Source: an uncultured Flavobacterium sp.
GTDB lineage: Bacteria > Bacteroidota > Bacteroidia > Flavobacteriales > Flavobacteriaceae
Assembly: GCF_963422545.1 (NCBI RefSeq)
Contig: NZ_OY730257.1
Coordinates: 124,001-188,000 of the forward strand
Direction: 5' to 3'
Length of the DNA stretch: 64,000 nt
Shown: piece by piece, positions 32,354 to 41,988 of the stretch
Layout: each line of letters starts with the position of its first letter
Position numbering within the stretch: position 1 is the stretch's first letter
Notes under the pieces: generated by a model
Database searches by the model: none
Seen by the model: the letters and a program-made list of their open reading frames with translations, nothing else
Told to the model about the DNA's origin: nothing
Made by a program: the position numbers and the translations under genes

Positions 32354-34588
32354 TTATTTGATTGTTAAAGCGATTTCTTTTTTAATATCTCTTGAAGAAC
32401 TCCCTAATTTTAAAGTGTATTTTCCTGGCTCAACTGTCCATTTTTTAGCAGCAACATCGTAGTACGCTAATTCTTTTACGGGAACTTTAATGGTAACTGT
32501 CTGTGAAGCTCCGGCTTTTACCAAGACTTTTGAGAATCCTTTTAATTCCTGAGCAGCACGTGTTATTTTTGAATCTGATTTTGCAGCGTACAACTGAACT
32601 ACTTCTTTTCCATCGACTTTTCCTGTGTTTTTAACGTCTACAGAAACTGAAATTGTTTCATTTTCTGCATAGGAAGTTTTATCTGCTTTAGCATTTTCAA
32701 AAGCAAAAGTGGTGTATGATAATCCGTAACCAAAAGGATATAAAGGCGTAATATTTTTAGTGTCAAACCAACGATATCCTATCAAAATTCCTTCGGCATA
32801 GTTTACTGTTTTTCCTCCAGGGAAACTGTTTGTTGCATGTGCAGGAGAATCCATAATATTTTTAGGCATGGTCCAAGGTAATTTTCCTGACGGATTTACT
32901 TTTCCTAAAATTACATCTGCCAAAGCATTTCCTCCTTCTGAACCATTAAACCAACTCCATACTAATGCTGAAGTTTTTTTGCTTACTGCATCAATATCAA
33001 AAGGTGCTCCGGCGATCATCACAACAATTGTTTTTGGATTAACAGCTAATACTTTCTGAATTAATTCTTCTTGTCCAAATGGTAGTTTTAAATTTCTACG
33101 ATCTGATGCTTCTGTTTCGTAATCGCGGTTTGAACCTGCAAAAATGATCGCAACATCTGATTTTTTAGCGGCTTCTACTGCTTCTAATACTTTTGCAGGA
33201 TCTAATTGATCAACTGTCACGGGCCCATTTAAGGTAATATCGCCCAATTTTCCTTTATTTTTCACGTCGTAACGTTCTAAATATCCTTCGGCATAATTGA
33301 TTTTAATAGATGATGGCAATCTGTTTTTTAAACCTTCAAGTGGTGTAATTTCTCTTTTGGTTTTTACTCCTGCACCAAATCCGCCAAGGGAATTTTTCTT
33401 TGTTGCATTATTTCCAATTACGGCAATAGATTTAACTCCGTCTAATTTTAATGGCAATGCGTTGTTTTCGTTTTTCAATAAAACTACCGCTTCTGCAGCA
33501 ATTTTATAGGCATCCTGATAATGCGCTTCGGTTGCAATGCTTCCTTTTACGCGGTCTTTACTTCCCATTGCTTTTACCTGAAATAAGACACGTAAAATTC
33601 TTTTTACATGTTTATCGATTTCTGCTTCTGAGATTTCTTTGTTTTTCGCAGCAGCAATTAATTTATCTGCAAGGAAAAATTCATTGAAAGGTTTTGGTGT
33701 TCCCATTTCAATATCTAAACCACTTTCTAAAGATTTTACTGTAGAATGTACCGCAGCCCAGTCCGAAACTACAACTCCTTTAAATCCCCATTCGTCACGA
33801 AGGATTTTGTTGAGCATATAATCGTTCTCACATAAATATTCGCCTCTAAATTTATTGTAAGCACCCATGATCGCATACGCATGAGCTTCTTTTACTGTTG
33901 CTTCAAATGCCGGAAGATAAATTTCACGAAGTGTACGTTCGTCAATCTGCACATCAACAAAATCACGGTTTGTTTCCTGATTGTTTGCTGCAAAATGTTT
34001 CACGCAAGCCATAACATCATTGTCTTGTAAACCTACAACTAATGGCACAGCGATTTTTTTATTCAAAAACGGATCTTCAGACATATATTCATATGTTCTT
34101 CCGCCAAGCGGTGATCTTACCATATTGATTGCCGGAGAAAGTAACATATCTTTATCTCTGGCGCGAAGTTCTTGTCCAACGCTGCTTCCAAAAGTATAAG
34201 CCATTTCAGCATTCCATGTTGCTGCTAACGCTCCGCCAGCCGGATAATACGTTGCAAAATCATTGGTTAATCCTGCCGGAGCCCAATTATCACGAGATAT
34301 TTCTTCGCGAACTCCAAGCGGTCCGTCAGCCATTTTTAGTTCCGGAATGCCTAAACGTTTTACGCCTCCGCTGGTAAACATACTGTTTCCGTGCAGCATT
34401 CCAATTTTTTCCTCAAGTGTCATTTGAGAAATTAATTTATCTATTTCGGCATCATGTTCTGAACCAATTTCTTTTCCCTGATATTCTTTCTGAGCTGCTT
34501 CAGAACCAGAATTCTGTGCTTCATTTTTACATGAAACAAAAAACATTAGTGTCAGCGCTGCCGAGAAGTATATAAATTTGTTTTTCAT
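32354..34588 (-). CDS. GH3 beta-glucosidase lipoprotein
   Basis: 744 residues from the ATG at 34588. The longer upstream frame is rejected because this start gives a lipoprotein signal (LTLMFFVSCKN, Cys20). GH3 N-terminal barrel: MADGPLGVREE, SPAINMVRSPLGGRTYEYMSEDP, CVKHFAANNQET and the nucleophile Asp276 in GVVVSDWAAV. The C-terminal sandwich (about 380-600) is followed by an Fn3-like domain (YPFGYGLSYTTFAF onward). In this locus it would cut glucose from the ends of xyloglucan oligosaccharides after side-chain removal. Only 1 bp separates it from the GH5 gene. Confidence 0.92.
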   Translation of the reverse strand: MKNKFIYFSAALTLMFFVSCKNEAQNSGSEAAQKEYQGKEIGSEHDAEIDKLISQMTLEEKIGMLHGNSMFTSGGVKRLGIPELKMADGPLGVREEISRDNWAPAGLTNDFATYYPAGGALAATWNAEMAYTFGSSVGQELRARDKDMLLSPAINMVRSPLGGRTYEYMSEDPFLNKKIAVPLVVGLQDNDVMACVKHFAANNQETNRDFVDVQIDERTLREIYLPAFEATVKEAHAYAIMGAYNKFRGEYLCENDYMLNKILRDEWGFKGVVVSDWAAVHSTVKSLESGLDIEMGTPKPFNEFFLADKLIAAAKNKEISEAEIDKHVKRILRVLFQVKAMGSKDRVKGSIATEAHYQDAYKIAAEAVVLLKNENNALPLKLDGVKSIAVIGNNATKKNSLGGFGAGVKTKREITPLEGLKNRLPSSIKINYAEGYLERYDVKNKGKLGDITLNGPVTVDQLDPAKVLEAVEAAKKSDVAIIFAGSNRDYETEASDRRNLKLPFGQEELIQKVLAVNPKTIVVMIAGAPFDIDAVSKKTSALVWSWFNGSEGGNALADVILGKVNPSGKLPWTMPKNIMDSPAHATNSFPGGKTVNYAEGILIGYRWFDTKNITPLYPFGYGLSYTTFAFENAKADKTSYAENETISVSVDVKNTGKVDGKEVVQLYAAKSDSKITRAAQELKGFSKVLVKAGASQTVTIKVPVKELAYYDVAAKKWTVEPGKYTLKLGSSSRDIKKEIALTIK

Positions 34589-34673
34589 TGATTGTGGTTT
34601 TTTTAATTTTTTGACAGTTATGTTAGTAAACCCGACAGGTTTTAATCCTGATGCATCGGGAGACAATCTATAT

Positions 34674-36680
34674 TTATATTTTCTTAAATCTTATCGCTGT
34701 TCCTCCTGCTCCGCCTAAATGTAATTTTAGCGAATCTGAAGCTTTTACTGTTTTCTTTGAAATTGCTACTGCTTCAGGATTGTGTTTTTGATCTGTTCCT
34801 TCTGCATCGGCATAAATTTGTGCTTCGTATGTTGCCTTTTTATCTAAAAATGATAATGAAATTTCAAGATCTCTTGGATTTTCGTTTGTGATACTTCCTA
34901 AAAACCAGTCGGCACTATTTCTGTCTTTACGGGCTGTCGTGATGTATTGACCAATTTCTCCGTTCAACACTTTTGTATCTTCCCAATCTGTTGGAACATC
35001 TTTTAAGAATTGTAATGCTGGTTTTCCTTCGTAATTTTCTGGAAGATCAGCCAACATTTGAATTGGAGAATATGTTGTTACATAAATAGCCAATTGCTGC
35101 CCAACTGTTCCCTGAATTCTTTTTCCAGGATAACCTTGTTTTACCTCAACATCAAAGATTCCCGGTGTAAAATCCATTGGTCCTGAAAGTAATCTTGTAA
35201 ACGGAATTATGCTTAAATGATTTGGTGGATTTCCTTCGCTCCAAGCGTTATATTCTTGTCCGCGTGCAGCTTCTCTCGAAACCATATTTGGATAAGTTCT
35301 ACGTTCTCCTGTATCTTTTATTGATTCGTGGTATAAAACGGCTAGATCGTATTGTGCTGCTTTTTCTAAAATATATCTGAAGTAATTTACTCCAAATTGC
35401 CCGAAGTGCATTTCTTTCATGTTTAATTTAGAACCTACATGACCAATTTTTACGGTATGGATTCCTAGTTTTTTGTACAATGCAAAACCTTCATCAACTT
35501 GTTTTAGGTAATTAATCAGGTTCGAACCTGTTTCGTGATATCCAATTAATTCGATATTCTTTTTCTTTCCGTACTCGACTACTTTTTCTAAATCGAAATT
35601 GTCTGCATTTTGGGTGAAACTAAACATGTGCATACGGTTTTCATACCAGCCCGGAGTCCAGCCTTTGTTCCAGCCTTCGATCAATAAATGATGGAAACCT
35701 TCTTTAGCCGTAAAATCCATATATTCTTCGGCGTGTTTTGTGGTTGCGCCTTGTTTGTCGCTTTCCCAAAAAGTATATTTCCCAATGTGCATTCCCCACC
35801 AAATTCCTAAGTATTTGTATGGTTTAAAATAGCTGTTTGTGTTTTTTAATTTGTTTGGTTCGTTTAGATTTAAAATCAAATAAGAGGTAATTAAATCTGT
35901 TGGTTTTTCACCAATTTGGATGGTTCTCCAAGATGAAGTGAAGGTGTCTTTTACACGGACTTTTACTCCGTCTGACCAAGGCACAAGATCGGTTTTTAAT
36001 TGTGTCCCAACATTATTTACCAAAGTTGTACTGGCGTAATCAATAAGATTTGCTTCATGAAAACTCAAGGCTAATCCGCTTTTACTTTCTATAGTTAATG
36101 GAGTCAAAACGGTATCCAGTTTACTAACCGGAGCCGCTTCAAATAAATATTCGTCACGGTTTTCTCTGTTTGCCGGAATCCACCATGCTTTTCCATCTTC
36201 TTTTAAATTAAAAGTCGTTTTTTCATCCATAATGAAAATACTGTCTTTTACATTTTGTTTTGGATAAACATATCGAAATGCAACTCCATCATCAAAAGCT
36301 CTAAACTGAATTTCTAGTTTACGTTTGTTTCCTGTTTTTTGCTGTAACTCTACAGATAACTGATTGTAATGGTTTCTGATATTTTTCTTCTCTCCCCAAA
36401 CTTGTTCCCATGTTTCGTCAAAAGTGGAGTTTTTGACATTTTTGATTTCGAAATTAGTACTGAAGTCTTCATTTCCTTTCAATAAAAATCCTAAATCCGA
36501 TGGCGTAATGACTTCGGTTTTTCCGTGCGAAACGGCATATTTTGGAGCATTTTTTACAAGCTCAAATTTGATTTTATTTTGTCCGTTTGGTGACGCTAGT
36601 TCATAAGCGTTTTTATTTTTCTGACTGTATCCAATCGAAACTGAAAGTAATAAAGCGGGAAGAATGAGGTAATTTTTCAT
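34674..36680 (-). CDS. Glycoside hydrolase family 97
   Basis: 668 residues with a signal peptide (about 1-19, SIGYSQ). Family 97 contains Ca-dependent inverting alpha-glucosidases (SusB) and retaining alpha-galactosidases. N-terminal sandwich: YELASPNGQNKIKFELV, IQFRAFDDGVAFRYVYP, AWWIPANRENRDEYLF. Catalytic barrel: YKYLGIWWGMHIGKYTFWES, HHLLIEGWNKGWTPGW, ELIGYHETGSNLINYLKQ, and HESIKDTGERRTYPNMVSREAARGQEYNAW; the C-terminal domain has NADWFLG-like SADWFLGSITNENPR. The Glu pattern (HESIK, ARGQE) looks closer to the inverting type, but this is a reading by eye. Its role on xyloglucan is not obvious. Confidence 0.9.
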   Translation of the reverse strand: MKNYLILPALLLSVSIGYSQKNKNAYELASPNGQNKIKFELVKNAPKYAVSHGKTEVITPSDLGFLLKGNEDFSTNFEIKNVKNSTFDETWEQVWGEKKNIRNHYNQLSVELQQKTGNKRKLEIQFRAFDDGVAFRYVYPKQNVKDSIFIMDEKTTFNLKEDGKAWWIPANRENRDEYLFEAAPVSKLDTVLTPLTIESKSGLALSFHEANLIDYASTTLVNNVGTQLKTDLVPWSDGVKVRVKDTFTSSWRTIQIGEKPTDLITSYLILNLNEPNKLKNTNSYFKPYKYLGIWWGMHIGKYTFWESDKQGATTKHAEEYMDFTAKEGFHHLLIEGWNKGWTPGWYENRMHMFSFTQNADNFDLEKVVEYGKKKNIELIGYHETGSNLINYLKQVDEGFALYKKLGIHTVKIGHVGSKLNMKEMHFGQFGVNYFRYILEKAAQYDLAVLYHESIKDTGERRTYPNMVSREAARGQEYNAWSEGNPPNHLSIIPFTRLLSGPMDFTPGIFDVEVKQGYPGKRIQGTVGQQLAIYVTTYSPIQMLADLPENYEGKPALQFLKDVPTDWEDTKVLNGEIGQYITTARKDRNSADWFLGSITNENPRDLEISLSFLDKKATYEAQIYADAEGTDQKHNPEAVAISKKTVKASDSLKLHLGGAGGTAIRFKKI

Positions 36681-36784
36681 GATATTTTTCTTAATTCATT
36701 TTTAATAAATCGGGCGTTGGCAAGGCTTTCGCCCGATTTAGAAACTAAACAAAAACTTATTTTTATCCTAAGTTGGGATTGTTT

Positions 36785-36895
36785 TTTTGGCCACAGATTA
36801 CACAGATTAAAATGATTTTTAAATTCTGTGTGTTTATTTTTTCACGCAGATTTTGCAGATTCTGCAGATTTTAATTTTTCTAATCTGTGATTGTT
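36785..36895. repeat. ACAGATTACACAGATT-type degenerate repeat
   Basis: GGCCACAGATTACACAGATT, CACGCAGATTTTGCAGATTC and TAATCTGTGA words with partial inverted symmetry, in the 287-bp spacer between the GH31 and GH97 genes. A similar degraded block lies at 25150-25320. Confidence 0.5.
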
Positions 36896-36900
36896 TTTTT

Positions 36901-36960
36901 GCCACGAATTACACCAATTATCCCGAATTTAATTGGTGTAAATTCGTGTAATTCGTGGCA
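36901..36960. repeat. GCCACGAATT inverted repeat between the GH31 and GH97 genes
   Basis: GCCACGAATTACACCAATTA at 36901-36920 pairs with TAATTGGTGTA plus AATTCGTGGC at the right end (one 10-nt word is doubled on the right side). It is a strong stem inside the operon and a relative of 7569 and 18341. Confidence 0.75.
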
Positions 36961-36967
36961 AACTTTT

Positions 36968-39367
36968 TTATTTTATCCACTCTGTTTTAAAAGTGGTTTT
37001 TCCGTTTAATGGGTTTGCAGTTATGTCAAAATTGTTTCCGTTTTTGGTCAATTTTATTTCCTGAACTGCGGTGTCGTTTGGTAAAAATACTTTGGCTGTC
37101 GCCGAAGTTGTTTTATCACTTGCGTATACTTTTAATGTTAGTTTACTCCAATCCATATCTTTTGTAGATTGTGCTAAACCAATGTGAGGCAATGCTGTTC
37201 CGTCTTTTACCAAAACTACGATTGGCACTTCTCCGGCTTTGATTTTATGCCATCCTGATTGGTACACTTTTTTAGTTTGATAATCAATCCATGTTCCTTC
37301 CGGAAGGTAAACGTCTCTTTCTGTTACTTCTTCAAAAAGCGGCGCTACCAAAATACTTGACCCGAATAAATATTCATTGTCAACTAACCAAGCTCCCGGA
37401 TCATTTGGATATTCTACAAATAAAGCACGCATCATTGGTAATCCTTTTTGAGAACTTTCTTTTGCCTGAGCGTAGATATATGGCATTAATTCGTAACGCA
37501 TATTATCTGCTTTTCTAAATCCTTCTAAGAATTCTTTGCTGTATAACCAAGGTTCGCGCGGAGGTTCTCCGTGGCTTCTTACGTGTGAAGTAAACATCCC
37601 GAAAGGCGCCCATCTTCTGTATAAATTCTCCGGAGATTTTGTAGCAAATCCTCCAACATCATGACTCCAAAAACTGAATCCGCTTAGACCTAATGAAAGT
37701 CCACCGCGTAATTCTGCCGACATTGCTCCGTTTGAAGTTTCAGCATCTCCTCCCCAATGTAACGGGTAACGTTGAGATCCTGCCCAAGTGCTTCTTGCCC
37801 AAATTAAAGTGTACCCTTTTTCTTTCTGTGTAATTTCGGCGACAGCCTTATTATATCGTAACGGATATAAATTGTGTTCGTAAAATCCTGTTCTTCCTGA
37901 ATGGTAAATTCCGTCTGGCGGTGCAGCTTCTCCAAAATCAACTTTGAAAACTGAAACGCCTTCATCGAATAATTTCTTCAATTTTGCCTGATACCAGGTT
38001 ACTGTTTCCGGATTTGAGAAATCTAAAACGGCATCTTCATAAGGAAGATTTCCTTTTCTATCTCTTACAGCTAAGTTTTTGTCCATGATTTCAGGAAACA
38101 AAGTATTCTTTGGTGTGAAATACGGTAATTGCCATAAACACACATGAAAACCGTCTTCTTTTAAATCTGACATCATTTTTGTTGCATCAGGGAAACGTGC
38201 TTTTGCAAACTCGTAATTGTTTCTCCAGTCTACATCAAACCAGCCTGTATCGAAGTGAATTACATCGGTTGGGATTTTGTATTTGCGTAAATCTTTTGCT
38301 ACTTCTCTTCCTTCTTTTTCTGAGAAATAAGTAATACGGCTCATCCAAAAACCGAATGACCAAAGTGGCGGCATTGCAGCTTTTCCGGTTAAATTGGTGT
38401 ACTGATCTAAGACATCTTTTGGTTCTCCAATAAAGAAAAACAAATCGGCTTCATCATCACCAATGTACATTTCGTTTGCACTTCCAAAATATCTTCCAAA
38501 GTCGACGGTTATTGGTGTAGAATGATGCATGAAAACTCCATAACCACGGCTGCTCATGTAAAACGGAATTGGTTTGTACATGGTTTCATTCTGGATTCCG
38601 TTAGCGTCATCTGTCCATAAAACAACTTTTTGACCACGTTTGTTGAATTGTGTAAATGATTCTCCGCAACCAAATATTTTTTCGTCCGGTTCTAAGCTAA
38701 AAGCTGCGCCCATACTTCTTGAATAATCGCTGTTTCTACGAACGTACGAGAATGGAAGTGTTGGTGTATATGTATTTTTAAAATCGGTATCGTGAAGTGT
38801 ACTTGTCAGCAATTTTCCGTTTTCATCGTAAATTTTTACATGCCACGGTTTTGTCAAAATTTCTACAACTCCATGTTTACTGGTATATTTATGTCCGCCC
38901 TCAATTTTAGAATATTTCCATAATTCAGGATGATTTGGTGCAACGCCGTCAACCAACATCAAGGATTCTTTTTGCGGATGAAACTGCGGACCTGAAGTTG
39001 TTTTTATTCTGATAGTTCTGTCTGAAACAAACTGAATTTCGAATGGCAATTCTGGTGAAACTTCGTATTCTGTTGTTGGAAATTCGTTTGGTTTCTCAAC
39101 ATCAGGTTTCATCATCATGTTGTTGAAAGCCTGACGTGTTTTATAATTGTATCTCAGATATTTTATGGTTCCTTTTCCGGTTGCCGGATCGAAAGAAGCC
39201 AATTCATCGGCAAAATAAAAAGTGTTCAGGTAATTCTGAAAATCTTTGCTGATATCTATTGGAGCGTTTAATACATCTGCATTTTGGATTTGTGCCGATG
39301 CCTTTGGCGAAAGCAACAATCCAAAACCCATGAACAGCGACAAAGATGCTATCTGTATTTTTTTCAT
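36968..39367 (-). CDS. GH31 alpha-xylosidase
   Basis: 799 residues from the ATG at 39367, chosen because it starts the signal peptide (KKIQIASLSLFMGFGLLLSPKASAQ). The upstream extension in the same frame is only leader. The GH31 N-domain reads GCGESFTQFNKRGQKVVLWTDDANG. The catalytic barrel has FGFWMSRITYFSEKE, VIHFDTGWFDVDWRNN, the nucleophile Asp477 in FKVDFGEAAPPDG, and the acid/base Asp541 in WGGDAETSNG. Segments such as FDTGWF and KVDFGE match YicI-type alpha-xylosidases, which release xylose from the non-reducing end of xyloglucan oligosaccharides. It is separated from the GH2 gene by 31 bp. Confidence 0.92.
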   Translation of the reverse strand: MKKIQIASLSLFMGFGLLLSPKASAQIQNADVLNAPIDISKDFQNYLNTFYFADELASFDPATGKGTIKYLRYNYKTRQAFNNMMMKPDVEKPNEFPTTEYEVSPELPFEIQFVSDRTIRIKTTSGPQFHPQKESLMLVDGVAPNHPELWKYSKIEGGHKYTSKHGVVEILTKPWHVKIYDENGKLLTSTLHDTDFKNTYTPTLPFSYVRRNSDYSRSMGAAFSLEPDEKIFGCGESFTQFNKRGQKVVLWTDDANGIQNETMYKPIPFYMSSRGYGVFMHHSTPITVDFGRYFGSANEMYIGDDEADLFFFIGEPKDVLDQYTNLTGKAAMPPLWSFGFWMSRITYFSEKEGREVAKDLRKYKIPTDVIHFDTGWFDVDWRNNYEFAKARFPDATKMMSDLKEDGFHVCLWQLPYFTPKNTLFPEIMDKNLAVRDRKGNLPYEDAVLDFSNPETVTWYQAKLKKLFDEGVSVFKVDFGEAAPPDGIYHSGRTGFYEHNLYPLRYNKAVAEITQKEKGYTLIWARSTWAGSQRYPLHWGGDAETSNGAMSAELRGGLSLGLSGFSFWSHDVGGFATKSPENLYRRWAPFGMFTSHVRSHGEPPREPWLYSKEFLEGFRKADNMRYELMPYIYAQAKESSQKGLPMMRALFVEYPNDPGAWLVDNEYLFGSSILVAPLFEEVTERDVYLPEGTWIDYQTKKVYQSGWHKIKAGEVPIVVLVKDGTALPHIGLAQSTKDMDWSKLTLKVYASDKTTSATAKVFLPNDTAVQEIKLTKNGNNFDITANPLNGKTTFKTEWIK

Positions 39368-39398
39368 TTTGTGGTTATTTAGTTGTATTAATAGTGTT

Positions 39399-41885
39399 TT
39401 ATTCTGCTGTAATTGCAATTGTTGCGGGTTTTAATCCGTTTGCTTTTGCGGTCAATTCCAGTCTTCCGGTTTTATCGCCAGACTGAATAATTACTAAACA
39501 TTTTCCGTTTAAAGCGGTATGTTTTGAACCTTTGTACGATTCGTGACTTACCGGATCTCCGCTGCAAACTCCAACAATTTTTCCGTTTCCTGTTAATGAA
39601 AAGTTGACTTCGTTATTGGCATTTGGAACCAAAGTCCCTTTATCATCTAAAATTTCAACTGTCACAAACGACAAATCTTTTTTGTCTGCTTTAATGGTAC
39701 TTCTGTCTGCTGTTAGTTTTAATTGCGATGGATTTTCAGCTGTTTTAATTTCCTTTTCTAAAACAACTTTTCCGTTTTTACGAGAAACTGCTTTTAGTGT
39801 TCCGGCTTGAAAAGGGATTTTCCACATTACATGTAAATCATCACCTTTTTTACTTCTTTTTCCAACTGATTTTCCGTTTACGAAAAGTTCAACCTCATCG
39901 GCATTATTATAGTATGCCCAAACGTCGACAGTTTGTCCGGCTTTCCAGTTCCAATGCGGGTAAACATGAAGCACCGTTTTGTCTGTCCATTCGCTTTGGT
40001 ACATATAATAAACGTCTTTTGGGAAACCCGCTAAATCAACAATTCCGAAATACGAACTTACTGACGGCCATTCGTACGGAGTTGGTTCTCCGATATAATC
40101 AAAACCTGTCCAGATGTACATTCCTGAAAGGAAATCATATTTTTTAATCACTTTCCAGGTTGCTTCGTGCGTTGAACCCCAAGGTGCCTGTACCTGATCG
40201 TAAGCTGAAACGGTATTACCAGGATTTCCATCTGTAAATTTAAGATCCCATCTTACCGGCCATTTTTTAATCGAATCAGAAACGGCGTCGTAATAACCAC
40301 GAGTTTCTAACGCCGAAGTGGTTTCTGTTGCTATGAAAGGGATTCCAGGGAAACTCTTTTGGTGATATTGATAGGTTTGATGTGCATAATTATACCCAAT
40401 TAGGTCTAAAACGCCAGATTTTGCAATGGCATTAAACTGAACATTCTTTTTTTCGAATTGTAATGTTACTGCATCAATATTCATATTAACCGGCGGATTC
40501 ATTGCTGCTGTAAGTGGTCGAGTTTTATCATAATCACGTACAATTGCTGCCAATTCTTTTGCGATTGTTACACCAGTTTCATTCCATTGTTCCGGAATTT
40601 CATTACCAATACTCCATATAAAAATACTTGGGTGATTACGGTCACGACGCAATTGATCTACTAAATCTTTTTCGTGCCATTTGTCCCAATCATTTGCGTA
40701 ATCGTATTTGGTTTTATTTTGCTTCCACATATCAAAAGCTTCATCCATGACAATGAAACCCATTTTATCGCAAAGGTCAAGAAGTTCCGGAGCGGGCGGA
40801 TTATGAGAAGTTCTGATTCCGTTTACACCCATTCCTTTCAGAATTTCTAACTGACGTTCGATAGCACGTGTATTGATTGCAGAACCTAGCGGCCCTAAAT
40901 CGTGGTGCATACAAACTCCTTTTATTTTTACTTGTTTTCCGTTTAAAATAAAACCTTTGTTAACATCGAATTTAAAATCTCTGATTCCGAAATTGGTTTT
41001 GTATTGATCGACGATTTTATCATCAACAGAAATCTCTGTAACTGCTGTGTACAATTCCGGTTTTTCAACTGACCATAAAATTGGCGATTCAACTTCGGCG
41101 TTTTGTTTTATAGTTTGATTTGCGTTTGCGCCAATCGTTATATTTTGAGTAACCGATGTTACTTTGGTTTCATCTTTAAAAATGGTTGTGGTAATTACTG
41201 CTTTTTTTGAAGCTGTATTTTGATTTTGAATATTAGTTTCAAAATTAACAGAGGCTTTTTCGGCAGTAACTTTTGGGGTTGTAATGTAAGTTCCCCATTG
41301 TGCTACATGAAGTTTATCTGTGGTTTCAAGCCAAACATTTCTAAAAATTCCTGATCCTGAATACCAGCGTGAGTTTGGTTGTTTTGAATTGTCAACCTTA
41401 ACAATTATTTCGTTGCTTTTTTCTCCATAATTTAGGTATGGCGAAATCTCATATTGAAAACTAATATATCCGTTTGGACGTTTTCCTAAATAATGTCCGT
41501 TTACCCATACTTCGCTGTTTTTATAAACGCCGTCAAAGGTTATTGATATTGTTTTATTTATATCTTCAGAAGGAATTTTAAAGTTTTTTTTATACCATCC
41601 TAAACCTCCGGTTAATGATCCGCCTCCAAATCCTGCAGGACTTTTTTCATCAAATTTTCCTTCAATACTCCAATCATGCGGAACATCTAAGGTTCTCCAT
41701 TTGGTTGAAGTTCCAATTGTATCTTTATCTATTATACTATCATTTAAATGAAAACTCCAATTAGTATTAAAAGAGACTTTTCGGTTAACAAAAGCATCTT
41801 CTTTTTTGCCGCAAGAGCTCAAAAAAATGATTCCAACTAAGATTAGCATGGAAAGTATGTGACTTAAATATTTTGTTTTATGCAT
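39399..41885 (-). CDS. GH2 beta-galactosidase lipoprotein
   Basis: 828 residues. The lipoprotein signal ends at Cys25 (GIIFLSSCGKKED). Domains in order: jelly-roll (FNTNWSFHLND, DVPHDWSIEGKFDEKSPAGFGGGSLTGGLGWYKK), Ig-like, TIM barrel with IKGVCMHHDLGPLGSAINTRAIERQLEILKGMGVNGIRTSHNPP, acid/base Glu in FIWSIGNEIPEQW and nucleophile Glu in PFIATETTSALETRGYY, then further sandwich domains (from about 660) with VELFVNGKSVGKR and a C-terminal Big-type part. In this locus it probably removes beta-1,2-galactose from xyloglucan side chains. Confidence 0.92.
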   Translation of the reverse strand: MHKTKYLSHILSMLILVGIIFLSSCGKKEDAFVNRKVSFNTNWSFHLNDSIIDKDTIGTSTKWRTLDVPHDWSIEGKFDEKSPAGFGGGSLTGGLGWYKKNFKIPSEDINKTISITFDGVYKNSEVWVNGHYLGKRPNGYISFQYEISPYLNYGEKSNEIIVKVDNSKQPNSRWYSGSGIFRNVWLETTDKLHVAQWGTYITTPKVTAEKASVNFETNIQNQNTASKKAVITTTIFKDETKVTSVTQNITIGANANQTIKQNAEVESPILWSVEKPELYTAVTEISVDDKIVDQYKTNFGIRDFKFDVNKGFILNGKQVKIKGVCMHHDLGPLGSAINTRAIERQLEILKGMGVNGIRTSHNPPAPELLDLCDKMGFIVMDEAFDMWKQNKTKYDYANDWDKWHEKDLVDQLRRDRNHPSIFIWSIGNEIPEQWNETGVTIAKELAAIVRDYDKTRPLTAAMNPPVNMNIDAVTLQFEKKNVQFNAIAKSGVLDLIGYNYAHQTYQYHQKSFPGIPFIATETTSALETRGYYDAVSDSIKKWPVRWDLKFTDGNPGNTVSAYDQVQAPWGSTHEATWKVIKKYDFLSGMYIWTGFDYIGEPTPYEWPSVSSYFGIVDLAGFPKDVYYMYQSEWTDKTVLHVYPHWNWKAGQTVDVWAYYNNADEVELFVNGKSVGKRSKKGDDLHVMWKIPFQAGTLKAVSRKNGKVVLEKEIKTAENPSQLKLTADRSTIKADKKDLSFVTVEILDDKGTLVPNANNEVNFSLTGNGKIVGVCSGDPVSHESYKGSKHTALNGKCLVIIQSGDKTGRLELTAKANGLKPATIAITAE

Positions 41886-41926
41886 CGGTACTATTTTTTG
41901 TTTTGGAAATTGAAGATAAAAACAAT

Positions 41927-41977
41927 TTAAGTCTCAGCTTTAAAGATGTTTTTATAATCTTTAAAACTGAGACTTAA
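41927..41977 (-). repeat. 21-bp inverted repeat between the SGBP and GH2 genes
   Basis: Left arm 41927-41947 (TTAAGTCTCAGCTTTAAAGA...) pairs with 41957-41976 with one mismatch around a 9-nt loop. It lies in the 103-bp spacer separating the binding-protein part of the operon from the enzymes. Confidence 0.8.
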
Positions 41978-41988
41978 GAATTAAACAA

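Noticed and set aside
34589..34666. N-terminal extension of the GH3 gene
   Set aside because: The extension reads through a degraded palindromic repeat; the ATG at 34588 opens a clear lipoprotein signal.
39797..40147. Plus-strand frame of 116 codons opposite the GH2 gene
   Set aside because: Composition is that of reverse-strand coding and nothing recognisable is encoded.
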